NCBI GenBank assembly: GCA_007280905.1
Contig: QYQM01000124.1
Location: 1 to 37,590, forward strand
Length of the DNA: 37,590 bases
Direction of reading: 5' to 3'
Source of the DNA: Porphyromonadaceae bacterium
GTDB lineage: Bacteria > Bacteroidota > Bacteroidia > Bacteroidales > UBA12481
The notes beneath the pieces were generated by a model that saw only the letters and a list, made by a program, of their open reading frames with translations, had not been told where the DNA came from and ran no database searches. The translations under genes and the position numbers were made by a program. Of the stretch, positions 17,861 to 26,124 are shown piece by piece. The stretch's first letter is position 1; each line of letters begins with the position of its first letter.

Positions 17861-19056
17861 TTGACAACAAATTGATTATTCGGTCCAAAATGTTTGAGGA
17901 TGACCATGGGTTCGAACTGGCTGTTATTGGTTATTTTAACGCCATTCCTGGCTGCATCCTCAGATACAAAATACTCATCGGAACTGGCCTGCCCAAATCT
18001 CAGCATGACAGCGGTTTCCGCATCATAAACACCAAATTTGCCATGACCCTGGATGATGATGCATCCGTAAGCCGCCTGATCTTTTATGATGACAGTTTGC
18101 CTTGGGTGAATGGTAAGTTCCTTAGCTGCAATATATTCATTGCCGTATACGATCCATTTTTCATCATATCCGGCACCTGAAGGAATCTGGATGGGAGGCC
18201 TGAAATAATGCTTTTTGTAATTCGGATCGATATTCTTTTCCCAATCCATCAGGCTGATCACATAATCAATATCCCGTTTTTTATCTGCCGGACAATTTTC
18301 AACCAGGAATTCATATGGATATACCTCGTTTGAGGTGACATTCTCATACACTGAATTCACATCGCTGTTCCACTGAGGTTCGTAAGTGAGATAGGAGCCG
18401 GGCGCATGCACAATGCCCGGCGGGGTATACCATCCCGTGCCCAGTTCGATGCGGTAGGCTCTGGATAATTCGGTAATCCGGGTATCGCCTTTTTCGTAAT
18501 TAAGCAGCCGTTCCCTAACCATTTCCCTGGTAACATCGGGGTCGAATCCAAAATAGGTATGGGGAAAATCACCGGGATAATTATTCATTTGGGGCGGATA
18601 ATAATAGGCTTCAGGCTTTCCTAACCGGCCCACCTTTTTTGCCGCTTCAAAACCGAGATGGAGATGATGAAACAAAGGTGCCTGGAAATCGAAAAATTTT
18701 GAATACATGGGCCAGGTGCCGTATTTATTGAACAGTTCATGACCTATAATGGAATTCTTTAATTCACCGACGGTATCTTTTAATGTGAATTTTTGCTCCA
18801 GTTTCTCTGAAAAGGGCAAAACATAGCTGATGCCTTCATCTTTGGGCGCCAGCTCGCCGTTCATGCATGGGATCACTGAAGAGAACCAGCGTTCTTTTAT
18901 GGAGCCCCTTTGTGTGCCAAGGGCATAATAATCATGAGGGTGCAGTCTTAGTCTCAGGCCTGCCTTACTAAACCGGCGAGGCACAAAAACAGGTACCAGA
19001 CGTAAGATACCCTGACCTTGTTCAAAGGTTCCCTTTATCAATTTATTTTCTGACAT
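17857..19056 (-). CDS. Cupin-fold, mannose-6-phosphate-isomerase-like protein
   Basis: This is a 399-residue cytoplasmic protein with no signal peptide. The core (about 120-225) resembles class I phosphomannose isomerase. HHLHLG (His131, His133), GKPEAYYYPP (Glu149) and PPGIVHAPG (His217) give a plausible metal-binding set, and TYFGFDPDVTREMVRERL parallels the isomerase helical insert. A second cupin-like half (about 300-395) contains AYGCIIIQGHGKFGVYDAE. It probably isomerises a sugar or sugar phosphate. As first gene of the packed LyxK/UlaE operon, an aldose-to-ketose step yielding a ketopentose would make a coherent pathway, since cupin D-lyxose isomerases exist; that is inference. It is preceded by a 215-base gap holding a palindromic repeat, and overlaps the next gene by four bases. 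Confidence 0.75.
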   Translation of the reverse strand: MSENKLIKGTFEQGQGILRLVPVFVPRRFSKAGLRLRLHPHDYYALGTQRGSIKERWFSSVIPCMNGELAPKDEGISYVLPFSEKLEQKFTLKDTVGELKNSIIGHELFNKYGTWPMYSKFFDFQAPLFHHLHLGFEAAKKVGRLGKPEAYYYPPQMNNYPGDFPHTYFGFDPDVTREMVRERLLNYEKGDTRITELSRAYRIELGTGWYTPPGIVHAPGSYLTYEPQWNSDVNSVYENVTSNEVYPYEFLVENCPADKKRDIDYVISLMDWEKNIDPNYKKHYFRPPIQIPSGAGYDEKWIVYGNEYIAAKELTIHPRQTVIIKDQAAYGCIIIQGHGKFGVYDAETAVMLRFGQASSDEYFVSEDAARNGVKITNNSQFEPMVILKHFGPNNQFVVK

Positions 19057-19119
19057 AATATTCTATTTTAATAATTAACTGATTTTATGAATATTACAAG
19101 TTAAAGAATTAAAAAACTA

Positions 19120-19225
19120 ACCACATTAGGTATATTTGGTCACATTAGTTGGAGTCAATCCGTTTAAATATTTCCGTGTCATCAGGCAATGGTATTCTAT
19201 TGTGAACTATTGTGTCTAATGTGGT
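19120..19225. repeat. Short palindromic dispersed repeat, copy 2 (complete, 106 bp)
   Basis: ACCACATTAG (19120-19129) and CTAATGTGGT (19216-19225) are exact inverted ends. The pairing continues imperfectly, about 22 of 29 bases, with CACATTAG (19141-19148) facing CTATTGTG (19197-19204). The element occupies most of the gap between the 1146-residue protein and the cupin gene. It shares three ordered blocks with 10306-10384. Size and terminal inversion fit a MITE-like or REP-like non-coding repeat; the rest of the 215-base gap is AT-rich and shows no gene. Confidence 0.7.
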
Positions 19226-19271
19226 AAAATATCGAAATTGCAAGTTTAAACCGGAAAAGCATTTTGGTTAA

Positions 19272-22200
19272 TTACTCTTCCAATTCGGCCGTTACGGCTA
19301 CAATCCCGAACGCCGGCATCACACCGATAGTTTCAAAAATCAGGTAATCGAGTTCACCCGGTTTGTTCAGGTTGATTTCAATAATACTCATCATGCATGA
19401 TTTGGTAACAACAGGCAGGCTGGTTGACCACCATCTGGGCTGAGGAAAGGCAGGCGGGTTTCCTTCTTTCCAGTCGGGCATATCCGGATTCAATAACGCC
19501 AGCAGCTCAAACCGGTCGGGCCGCGGTTCACGAAAGGATGCAAAACTCGTGGGATTCTTATCCGGCACCCAATAATCCACATCGCCCGGGTAATTCAAGG
19601 TTCGGGTATACACAATCTCCTTATTGCCGTAGGCGGTGATCCGGGCAACCGGTGCAAATATGTTATGGTTGTCGACAAAAGGTATAACCAGCAGGTAGAG
19701 CTTCTTATATTTCGTCCTTTCGAGGTCGAGTTTATACGAAACCTTCCCTGCCAGATGGGAAACCGGGATGAAATTAGTTCCCGGTATTTGAAATTTCAGT
19801 CCGGGGATCTGTGCCGCCTCAATTTCTTTTACATTTTTAAGTGCCCACATGGGTTTAGGCACTCCATAATCGGAAAATGTAAAAAAGATGTGCGGAAATC
19901 CGGGCATGATCCGAATGGTGGTCCAAAGGGTATCTGGCATCAAATCCTTTGCCGGCAGTTTAATGGAAACAAACCGAGGGGCATTAACCGGGTTTTCTAG
20001 GGTAAAATGAACGCTGACAGGAGCCTCACCCGGCAGGATGAATGTTGCAATATTATCACCGGACGAAAGAGTTGAGTTTAATGGCAACGTGAGGTCAATC
20101 AGCTGGTCTGAGCGGGATGCGAGCTTCACCGGCACCAGGAAATGGGTATTGGGCAGAGTTATACCTGCTTGCCCGGTGAACGATTTCCCCGTGTTATTCC
20201 TTACCTTAAGCCGGATAGTATTCTTGCCGGTTTGGTTGGCATTTCCCACAGAAGCGACTTCAAATCTGGGTAAAATGTTCAGATCCACTGCAGCAATAAA
20301 GGGCGATCCATCCGTTGTGCGGCAATCCAGAAAAAACGTCCTCCTTGAAAAATTGAGCAGTCCGAGCTGGTTGAACGACTGATAGGGGTCGAGTAAACGG
20401 GCCTGGACTTTTGACGAAAAAGAGGAGGATGAATTTGTTTTAACATTTTCCAGTACGCCATATCGATCCATAACGCGCTCAATAGTAGCCCCTTCCACTG
20501 AAATCTCTAGTTTTTCACCGGACGCTATGGATTGGGGAGCGTTGACTTTATAGATAACCGGTTCAAATTCAATCTTCAGTGCGGATTTTGCGGTATGCGG
20601 AACATCAAAGCAGAGGACGATATGATTAACACCCGGAATAATGGTGTAATGAACTTCTTTATTATTTACCGTGCACTTCACAATTTTCGATACCGGCAGC
20701 CGCCACCTGACTTTCAGCGGCAAATCCTTTGAGGAAGAGATTACATAGTTGATTTGATTTTGCTTTCTGGTATAATCGACTTGGAAATCTGGGAGATTCA
20801 GCTTCGCATAAGGCCAATGGTCGGGAAGCGAGGGTGAAACTTCCACATATCCCTCCGGGGCATGCACATTGATCCCGATCAGGGCTTCTGTTACTGCAAC
20901 AAGGTATAATCCTGCCGGCGGGGTAAAGTAGGCCGGTGTTGGTTCGGGACCGGTTTCGGGCCAGGAACCGCGGTGGTTAATGTCCTGGGCCCAGTCGGCC
21001 ATGGCCTTCAATGGGCGCCAGGTTTCATTGTTCAATCCAGATTTTGAAAAACCTTCGGCGGCCCAGGGCTGCTGGGCCTCGCCGCACTGCATTCCCCAGG
21101 TGCAGGCAATGCCGGTGGCATGCCAGGGAAAGTTATTGGATAGGAAGACGGCACCGTTTTCTCCGGTCAAACGGTCCCTTAAGTGACGCAGACCGGAATA
21201 CTTGTCATATTCATCAACCAGGTCATATATAATGGGATAGAGATAGGTCTGGTACTGCCCATCGGGCATTAACACTCCGGTTGGATCCTTATAATAGCCG
21301 AATCTGCCCAGGTCATTCATCCATAATTCCTTGTACAGTTTGCCGTGAACCATTGCAGCTTTGTTAAACCAAAGCGATGCTGTAGCGGAATCACCGGCAA
21401 ATTTTGATAACTCTGCACGGGTCATGAACATATTATACAGCTCCATGGAAGGCACTGAACCGTTGTAAGGATTGGCCAGAAAATCCTCCTGGTTTCCGAT
21501 CTGAAGTCCCCATGAGGGCAGGAAATCCCCGTCTTTGTCATATTCCTTCAAAGTTTGACCGATGACAGTATCCACATAGGGCATGATTAGTTTGGCAAAC
21601 TCCTTGTCGCCGGTATAATTGAGATAATGGCGCACCTGCCAAACCCAGTATGAATTGGACCCGCCGAAATCCCTTTTTGTAGCCTTATTGGGCATAAACT
21701 GCGGGACCGCACCATTTTTCAGCAAATTCTGAGCATGCTCGATAATGCAGGATTTCGACCGGTCGGTCTGACCTATCAGGTCGGCCGCTGCACCCACCTG
21801 CATATGCCACAGGGCCAGCCAGTGGTGGAGGCACTCGCCCCAGCCAAAAGGCTCCAGCCAGTTGTATTCCAGGTTATAGAGTGCCGACGCAAAAGCCTCA
21901 TTCATAACTGGTTCCGGCGTATTGAGTGAGGTCTTATACAATTCCTCATAATACTTTTTAACCCGGGTTCGCTCGGCAGCCGCATTTAGTTTTCTCAGGT
22001 TCTCCATGTCGCTGGCCTGATCTGAAAAAACCGTCAGCACATATCCTGAACCTTTAGCCATGCGTACATAGACCTGCTTGTTTTGATCACCGATTTTCCC
22101 TGCAACCACGGGTTCCGAACCCTTAACAACCACATGTAATCCATCTTTACCGCTCAGAAAAACAATACTTTGATCATCAATCCGGGTGAATTTATCAATG

Positions 22201-22712
22201 GTAATAACGGTGTCTTTGGCCATAAAGGAGGTGGCAAACTCGGAAAACAGGTTCAGTGTCCGGCCTTTGCCAAGAAGAACCAACACCTCGCGGGCCGGGG
22301 AAGTCTGAATATCGTACAACGCCGCTCCTGTCCATGTTTTGGCTCCCCTGCCTACGAGCAGCGGAGTAATGCGGGTGGTAATTCTTGTGCTTTCATAGGT
22401 AAAGGTGGCTTCTACCCCGCCCGGGATATCTTCAACCTTTATATTGCTGAATGACGATGGGTAAATGATCTTTCCGCCCACCGAAAGACAGGGCATAAAT
22501 TTGACCAGAAAATTATAATTCTGATAATCGAAGGTTTTTACCGGATAGGTCATCGCCGCCGAACTGGGCATAGCTTCACCGGTAAATACTACCGAATAAT
22601 GGTATCCGGCCATCCGCTTGTTCAGTACCTGTTGCTGCTGCTGTGCGCTAACTGACGACAATTGTGCGATGATCAGAAGAGCGAACAAAAAAATGGAACG
22701 AGATTGATTCAT
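19272..22712 (-). CDS. Large secreted six-hairpin glycosidase-like protein (1146 residues)
   Basis: This secreted protein has signal peptide MNQSRSIFLFALLIIAQLSS cleaved near VSAQ, then a glutamine run. Regions by inspection are a beta-rich N-terminal domain (about 30-240) and an alpha-toroid-like domain (about 265-620) with FASALYNLEYNWLEPFGWGE, HHWLALWHMQVGAAADLIG, FGGSNSYWVWQVRHYLNYTG and GWPETGP-type segments (RGSWPETGPEPTPAYFTPP). Long beta-sandwich regions follow to the C-terminus, including an NEW3-like stretch near 790-880. The toroid resembles six-hairpin glycosidases, but no CAZy family can be named with confidence. It begins 11 bases after the ABC binding protein, so it is co-transcribed with the transporter. 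Length is well above most relatives because of the C-terminal sandwiches. Confidence 0.65.
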   Translation of the reverse strand: MNQSRSIFLFALLIIAQLSSVSAQQQQQVLNKRMAGYHYSVVFTGEAMPSSAAMTYPVKTFDYQNYNFLVKFMPCLSVGGKIIYPSSFSNIKVEDIPGGVEATFTYESTRITTRITPLLVGRGAKTWTGAALYDIQTSPAREVLVLLGKGRTLNLFSEFATSFMAKDTVITIDKFTRIDDQSIVFLSGKDGLHVVVKGSEPVVAGKIGDQNKQVYVRMAKGSGYVLTVFSDQASDMENLRKLNAAAERTRVKKYYEELYKTSLNTPEPVMNEAFASALYNLEYNWLEPFGWGECLHHWLALWHMQVGAAADLIGQTDRSKSCIIEHAQNLLKNGAVPQFMPNKATKRDFGGSNSYWVWQVRHYLNYTGDKEFAKLIMPYVDTVIGQTLKEYDKDGDFLPSWGLQIGNQEDFLANPYNGSVPSMELYNMFMTRAELSKFAGDSATASLWFNKAAMVHGKLYKELWMNDLGRFGYYKDPTGVLMPDGQYQTYLYPIIYDLVDEYDKYSGLRHLRDRLTGENGAVFLSNNFPWHATGIACTWGMQCGEAQQPWAAEGFSKSGLNNETWRPLKAMADWAQDINHRGSWPETGPEPTPAYFTPPAGLYLVAVTEALIGINVHAPEGYVEVSPSLPDHWPYAKLNLPDFQVDYTRKQNQINYVISSSKDLPLKVRWRLPVSKIVKCTVNNKEVHYTIIPGVNHIVLCFDVPHTAKSALKIEFEPVIYKVNAPQSIASGEKLEISVEGATIERVMDRYGVLENVKTNSSSSFSSKVQARLLDPYQSFNQLGLLNFSRRTFFLDCRTTDGSPFIAAVDLNILPRFEVASVGNANQTGKNTIRLKVRNNTGKSFTGQAGITLPNTHFLVPVKLASRSDQLIDLTLPLNSTLSSGDNIATFILPGEAPVSVHFTLENPVNAPRFVSIKLPAKDLMPDTLWTTIRIMPGFPHIFFTFSDYGVPKPMWALKNVKEIEAAQIPGLKFQIPGTNFIPVSHLAGKVSYKLDLERTKYKKLYLLVIPFVDNHNIFAPVARITAYGNKEIVYTRTLNYPGDVDYWVPDKNPTSFASFREPRPDRFELLALLNPDMPDWKEGNPPAFPQPRWWSTSLPVVTKSCMMSIIEINLNKPGELDYLIFETIGVMPAFGIVAVTAELEE

Positions 22713-22723
22713 GGTATGGAGTT

Positions 22724-23644
22724 CTATTTATTCAGATTTTCTTTTGTAATCAATTGAAAGGGGATGTAATTGGTATGATCGACCCGTTTGCCTTCGGATA
22801 ACTTGACCGCGAGTTCCAGTGCGAGGATGCCTTGTCCGCGCGCATCCTGGAAAACAGTTGCGCATAATTTTCCATCTTTCACAGCCCTGAGTGCATCGGG
22901 AATGGCATCGATACCAATAACCAGTATATCATTTTGCTTGCCGGCGGCTTCAATGGCTTTTTGCGCACCAAGGGCCATTTCATCGTTCTGAGCAATCACG
23001 GCCTGCAGCGGTTTGCCAGTCGATAACCAGTTTTCCATGAGTTCCAGGCCCTGGGTCCGGTCCCAGTTACCGGATTGGTCGAAAATGATTTTTAGATCGG
23101 GATATCCTTTTAAAATTTCCAAGATCCCTTCAGTACGCTGTATTTCAGCTGAATGCCCATTGGGGCCCCGTATTAATGCTAAGTCTCCTTTGCCTTTCAA
23201 TAATTGGGATATGTATGTTGCAGCAATCCTGCCGGCCTCCTGGTCATTTGAACCGACGTAAGCATCTGCTTTATCCAGATTAACCACTACGGCATTGACC
23301 ACCACAATGGGTTTGCCTTCTCTTTTGGCAATGGATACCACCGGTGCCGATCCATATCGGTCGAAAGGATTCAGGATGATGGCATCCACATCGAGTGCCA
23401 GAAAATTCTCTACCTGCGAAATCTGATTTTCGGCCTTTCCCTGGCCATCCACTTCAATCAGTTTGACATTCAGCTCTTTGGCCCTATTTCGCATGGCATC
23501 CTGAATATTGATAACAAACTCGTTTTGGAGGTTCTGATAGGTTACACCGATTGTATGACTGTATTGAACCGATGGGTGCCGGTTGCAGCACAGACTCAGT
23601 ATAATAACTATCACTAAGGAAACGGGTTTTATTAACTTGCTCAT
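22724..23644 (-). CDS. CUT2-type sugar ABC transporter, periplasmic binding lipoprotein (RbsB-like)
   Basis: This 306-residue type I periplasmic binding protein has an N-terminal hydrophobic stretch ending LSLCCNRH, a non-canonical but plausible lipobox (Cys22 or Cys23). Typical RbsB landmarks follow: GVTYQNLQNEFVINIQDAMR, DVDAIILNPFD, YVGSNDQEAGRIAATYI, LIRGPNGHSAEIQRTEG, QAVIAQNDEMALGAQKAIE, VIGIDAIPDALRAVKDG and ATVFQDARGQG. The Asn/Asp pair in QNDEMA and the Asp in GIDAIPDA are usual sugar contacts. The ligand is a monosaccharide (ribose, galactose, xylose or autoinducer-like sugars in relatives). The start abuts the permease stop with no gap. Confidence 0.93.
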   Translation of the reverse strand: MSKLIKPVSLVIVIILSLCCNRHPSVQYSHTIGVTYQNLQNEFVINIQDAMRNRAKELNVKLIEVDGQGKAENQISQVENFLALDVDAIILNPFDRYGSAPVVSIAKREGKPIVVVNAVVVNLDKADAYVGSNDQEAGRIAATYISQLLKGKGDLALIRGPNGHSAEIQRTEGILEILKGYPDLKIIFDQSGNWDRTQGLELMENWLSTGKPLQAVIAQNDEMALGAQKAIEAAGKQNDILVIGIDAIPDALRAVKDGKLCATVFQDARGQGILALELAVKLSEGKRVDHTNYIPFQLITKENLNK

Positions 23645-24583
23645 TTACCGTGAATTTTTCTTTTCAAGAACCACCGCCAGCAGAATGATTATTCCTTTCA
23701 CCACCAGTTGCCAGTAGGATGAAACGTTCAGCAGATCAAGGCCGTTGTTCATGACACCGATAATCAGAACGCCGACAATGGTTCCAAAAATGGTACCCAC
23801 GCCGCCGGTCAGCCTGGTTCCTCCGATCACCACAGCAGCAATGGCATCCAGCTCATATCCCTGTCCGGTAGCCGGGGATCCCGACATCACTCTTGAGGAA
23901 AGCACAATACCTGCCAAACCCGACAGAATGCCGGCCAGGGTGTACACCCAAATGGTGATTTTACCCGTTTTAATGCCCGAAAGCGCTGCAGCTGTGGTAT
24001 TTCCGCCGGTAGCGTATACGTGCCTGCCAAATACAGTTTTGGATAGGAGCACCCAGCCTATGAAGATGATTATGATAAATATAATGACCGGCAAGGGTAT
24101 TCCGAGAAAATAGCTGCCTCCGATTTTGTTGTAGGAATCGCTCAGTTCAATTACGGGTCGTCCGTTGGTATATACCAGTGCGGCACCTCTGGCAATGGTC
24201 ATCATGGCCAGGGTCATGATAAATGGGGCTATTTTCCTTTTTGCGATGACAAAACCATTAAGGAACCCGCAAAGGCCTCCGACAGCCAATCCTGCAAAAA
24301 CCGGTACGATCAGCGGATAATCGCCGGAATGCGCAAATGAAGCGGCAATTACTGCTGCCAGTGCAATCACCGAACCTACCGAAAGATCAATGCCTGCCAG
24401 GATGATCACGAATGTCATCCCCACCGCCACAATTCCGTTTACGGATGTTTGGCGGAGAATATTCATGATATTGGTTGTCTTTAAAAATGCCGGAGACAGC
24501 AGCGACAAGAGAAGGATAAGGATCAGAAAGGCTACTAAGATCCCATAACGCGACAGGTATTGAAAAATTTGTTTTTGCTTCAT
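23645..24583 (-). CDS. CUT2-type sugar ABC transporter permease (RbsC-like)
   Basis: This 312-residue inner-membrane permease of the RbsC/XylH/AraH family has around ten hydrophobic segments. The signature GIVAVGMTFVIILAGIDLSV near residue 50 and the cytoplasmic coupling segment GNTTAAALSGIKTGKITIWV near 195 are both present. ELDAIAAVVIGGTRLTGGVGTIFGT near 245 is the most conserved family block. One permease gene is normal for CUT2 systems because it works as a homodimer. It follows the ATPase after 26 bases and abuts the binding-protein gene. Together the three genes make a complete importer. Confidence 0.95.
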   Translation of the reverse strand: MKQKQIFQYLSRYGILVAFLILILLLSLLSPAFLKTTNIMNILRQTSVNGIVAVGMTFVIILAGIDLSVGSVIALAAVIAASFAHSGDYPLIVPVFAGLAVGGLCGFLNGFVIAKRKIAPFIMTLAMMTIARGAALVYTNGRPVIELSDSYNKIGGSYFLGIPLPVIIFIIIIFIGWVLLSKTVFGRHVYATGGNTTAAALSGIKTGKITIWVYTLAGILSGLAGIVLSSRVMSGSPATGQGYELDAIAAVVIGGTRLTGGVGTIFGTIVGVLIIGVMNNGLDLLNVSSYWQLVVKGIIILLAVVLEKKNSR

Positions 24584-24609
24584 CGGTTTTAGCTATTTTG
24601 ACAACCTGT

Positions 24610-26109
24610 TCAGTTCATTATGGCAGCGAGAATATGTTCCTGGTTAAAACCGGAACGGTCAAACTCCCGTGATATCTTTCCTTTCCGGAAAGCAATTATT
24701 CTTTCGCACAATCCCATCAGTTCGGTCATTTCAGAAGAGACCATCAGGATTGACATGCCCTCCATGGCCAGTTTATTAATAAGCTGGTAAATCTCAGATT
24801 TTGCACCAATATCGATGCCCCGTGTGGGCTCATCCAGTAAAAGGACAGAAGGTTCAACCAGTAGCCATTTGGCCAGTACCACTTTTTGCTGATTACCTCC
24901 GCTCAGGTTACTGATTAATTGGTTCATAGTACCTGACTTTACCTGCAATTGGCTCGCAATGTAGCCGGCTGCCTGTTTTTCTTGAGTTCGATGAATCATT
25001 CCTCCGAAACCGGCAAACCTGGGCAAGACTGCCAGGGTTGTGTTAAACATCACTGTACCAAGCAGATTCAACCCGGCCAGCTTCCGGTCCTCAGGTACCA
25101 GCGCGAATCCGTTATTCATGGCATCGCCCGGCGAATGGATATGGACCCGTTTCCCCATTACCAGAATTTCTCCCGAATCTGCCGGGGGAAATCCAAAAAT
25201 CGATTTGATAAATTCAGATCTCCCCGACCCTACCAGTCCGGCTATTCCCAACACCTCACCTTTCCTGACACTGAGACTGATATCGATAAAAGCATTTTGC
25301 CGCGATAGGTTTTTTACTTCCAGAACCGTATCGCCAGGAATTGAAGTTCTATCGGGAAACAATTCCTTCAGTTCACGGCCAACCATTTTGTGTATCAATT
25401 CATCGCGGGTTATTTCGGTGGAATATCCCGTAGAAATCCATTTCCCGTCTCTTAATACTGTGATGCGGTCGCTTATCCGGAATACCTCTTCCATTTTATG
25501 GGAAATGTAGATAATTGCAACTCCCTGCTTTTTAAGACGTTGTAAAACCTCAAACAGAAAGTCAGCATCGATGGAAGAGATTGCCGACGTAGGTTCATCC
25601 AGGATTAGGATAGCGGCATTGCAAGATATCGCTTTAACGATTTCGACCAGCTGCATTTCGGAGATACTGAGCATTCCCATTTTCGTATGAGGATCGATAT
25701 TCAGGTGAAATTCCTGAAGGATGATTCCGGCCCTGGAATTGAGTTCCTCTTTTTTAACCATTCCCAATCGGGAAGGCTCGCGACCGGCAAAGATGTTTTC
25801 AGCCACCGTCATTTCCGGAAAATTGTTCAGTTCCTGATGCACCATGGCAATACCTGATTGCAAAGCCTGACGTTCATTTTGAATTTCCACCGGCTGCCCA
25901 TTTAACAAGATTTGCCCGCTATCCTTTTGATAGATACCGGCCAGTATTTTCATCAGGGTAGATTTACCGGCGCCGTTTTCGCCCATCAGGGAATGAATTT
26001 CACCGCGGCAGACATTCAGGCTGACCTCATCAAGCGCAACCGTTCCGGGGAATGATTTGGATAATCTTTGAATTTCAAGAAAAGGACTGATGTCATCAGA
26101 ATTATTCAC
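24610..26109 (-). CDS. CUT2-type sugar ABC transporter, double ATPase (RbsA/MglA-like)
   Basis: This 499-residue fused tandem ATPase has a first half with Walker A GENGAGKS (43-50), the signature variant LSISEMQ (147-153) and Walker B LILDEPTSA (Asp171, Glu172). The second half has a degenerate Walker A GLVGSGRSEF, signature LSGGNQQKVVLAKWL and Walker B LLLDEPTRGIDIGAK. One canonical and one degenerate site is the norm in this family. The start codon is GTG at 26109, 15 bases after the DUF6259-like gene's stop. The order ATPase, permease, binding protein, followed by a secreted glycosidase, places the transporter squarely inside the degradation locus. Confidence 0.96.
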   Translation of the reverse strand: MNNSDDISPFLEIQRLSKSFPGTVALDEVSLNVCRGEIHSLMGENGAGKSTLMKILAGIYQKDSGQILLNGQPVEIQNERQALQSGIAMVHQELNNFPEMTVAENIFAGREPSRLGMVKKEELNSRAGIILQEFHLNIDPHTKMGMLSISEMQLVEIVKAISCNAAILILDEPTSAISSIDADFLFEVLQRLKKQGVAIIYISHKMEEVFRISDRITVLRDGKWISTGYSTEITRDELIHKMVGRELKELFPDRTSIPGDTVLEVKNLSRQNAFIDISLSVRKGEVLGIAGLVGSGRSEFIKSIFGFPPADSGEILVMGKRVHIHSPGDAMNNGFALVPEDRKLAGLNLLGTVMFNTTLAVLPRFAGFGGMIHRTQEKQAAGYIASQLQVKSGTMNQLISNLSGGNQQKVVLAKWLLVEPSVLLLDEPTRGIDIGAKSEIYQLINKLAMEGMSILMVSSEMTELMGLCERIIAFRKGKISREFDRSGFNQEHILAAIMN

Positions 26110-26124
26110 AGATCCGTATATTAA

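Noticed and set aside
22625-22645. CAG-rich run coding glutamines just after the signal peptide
   Set aside because: Too short to be a functional repeat tract; ordinary linker composition.
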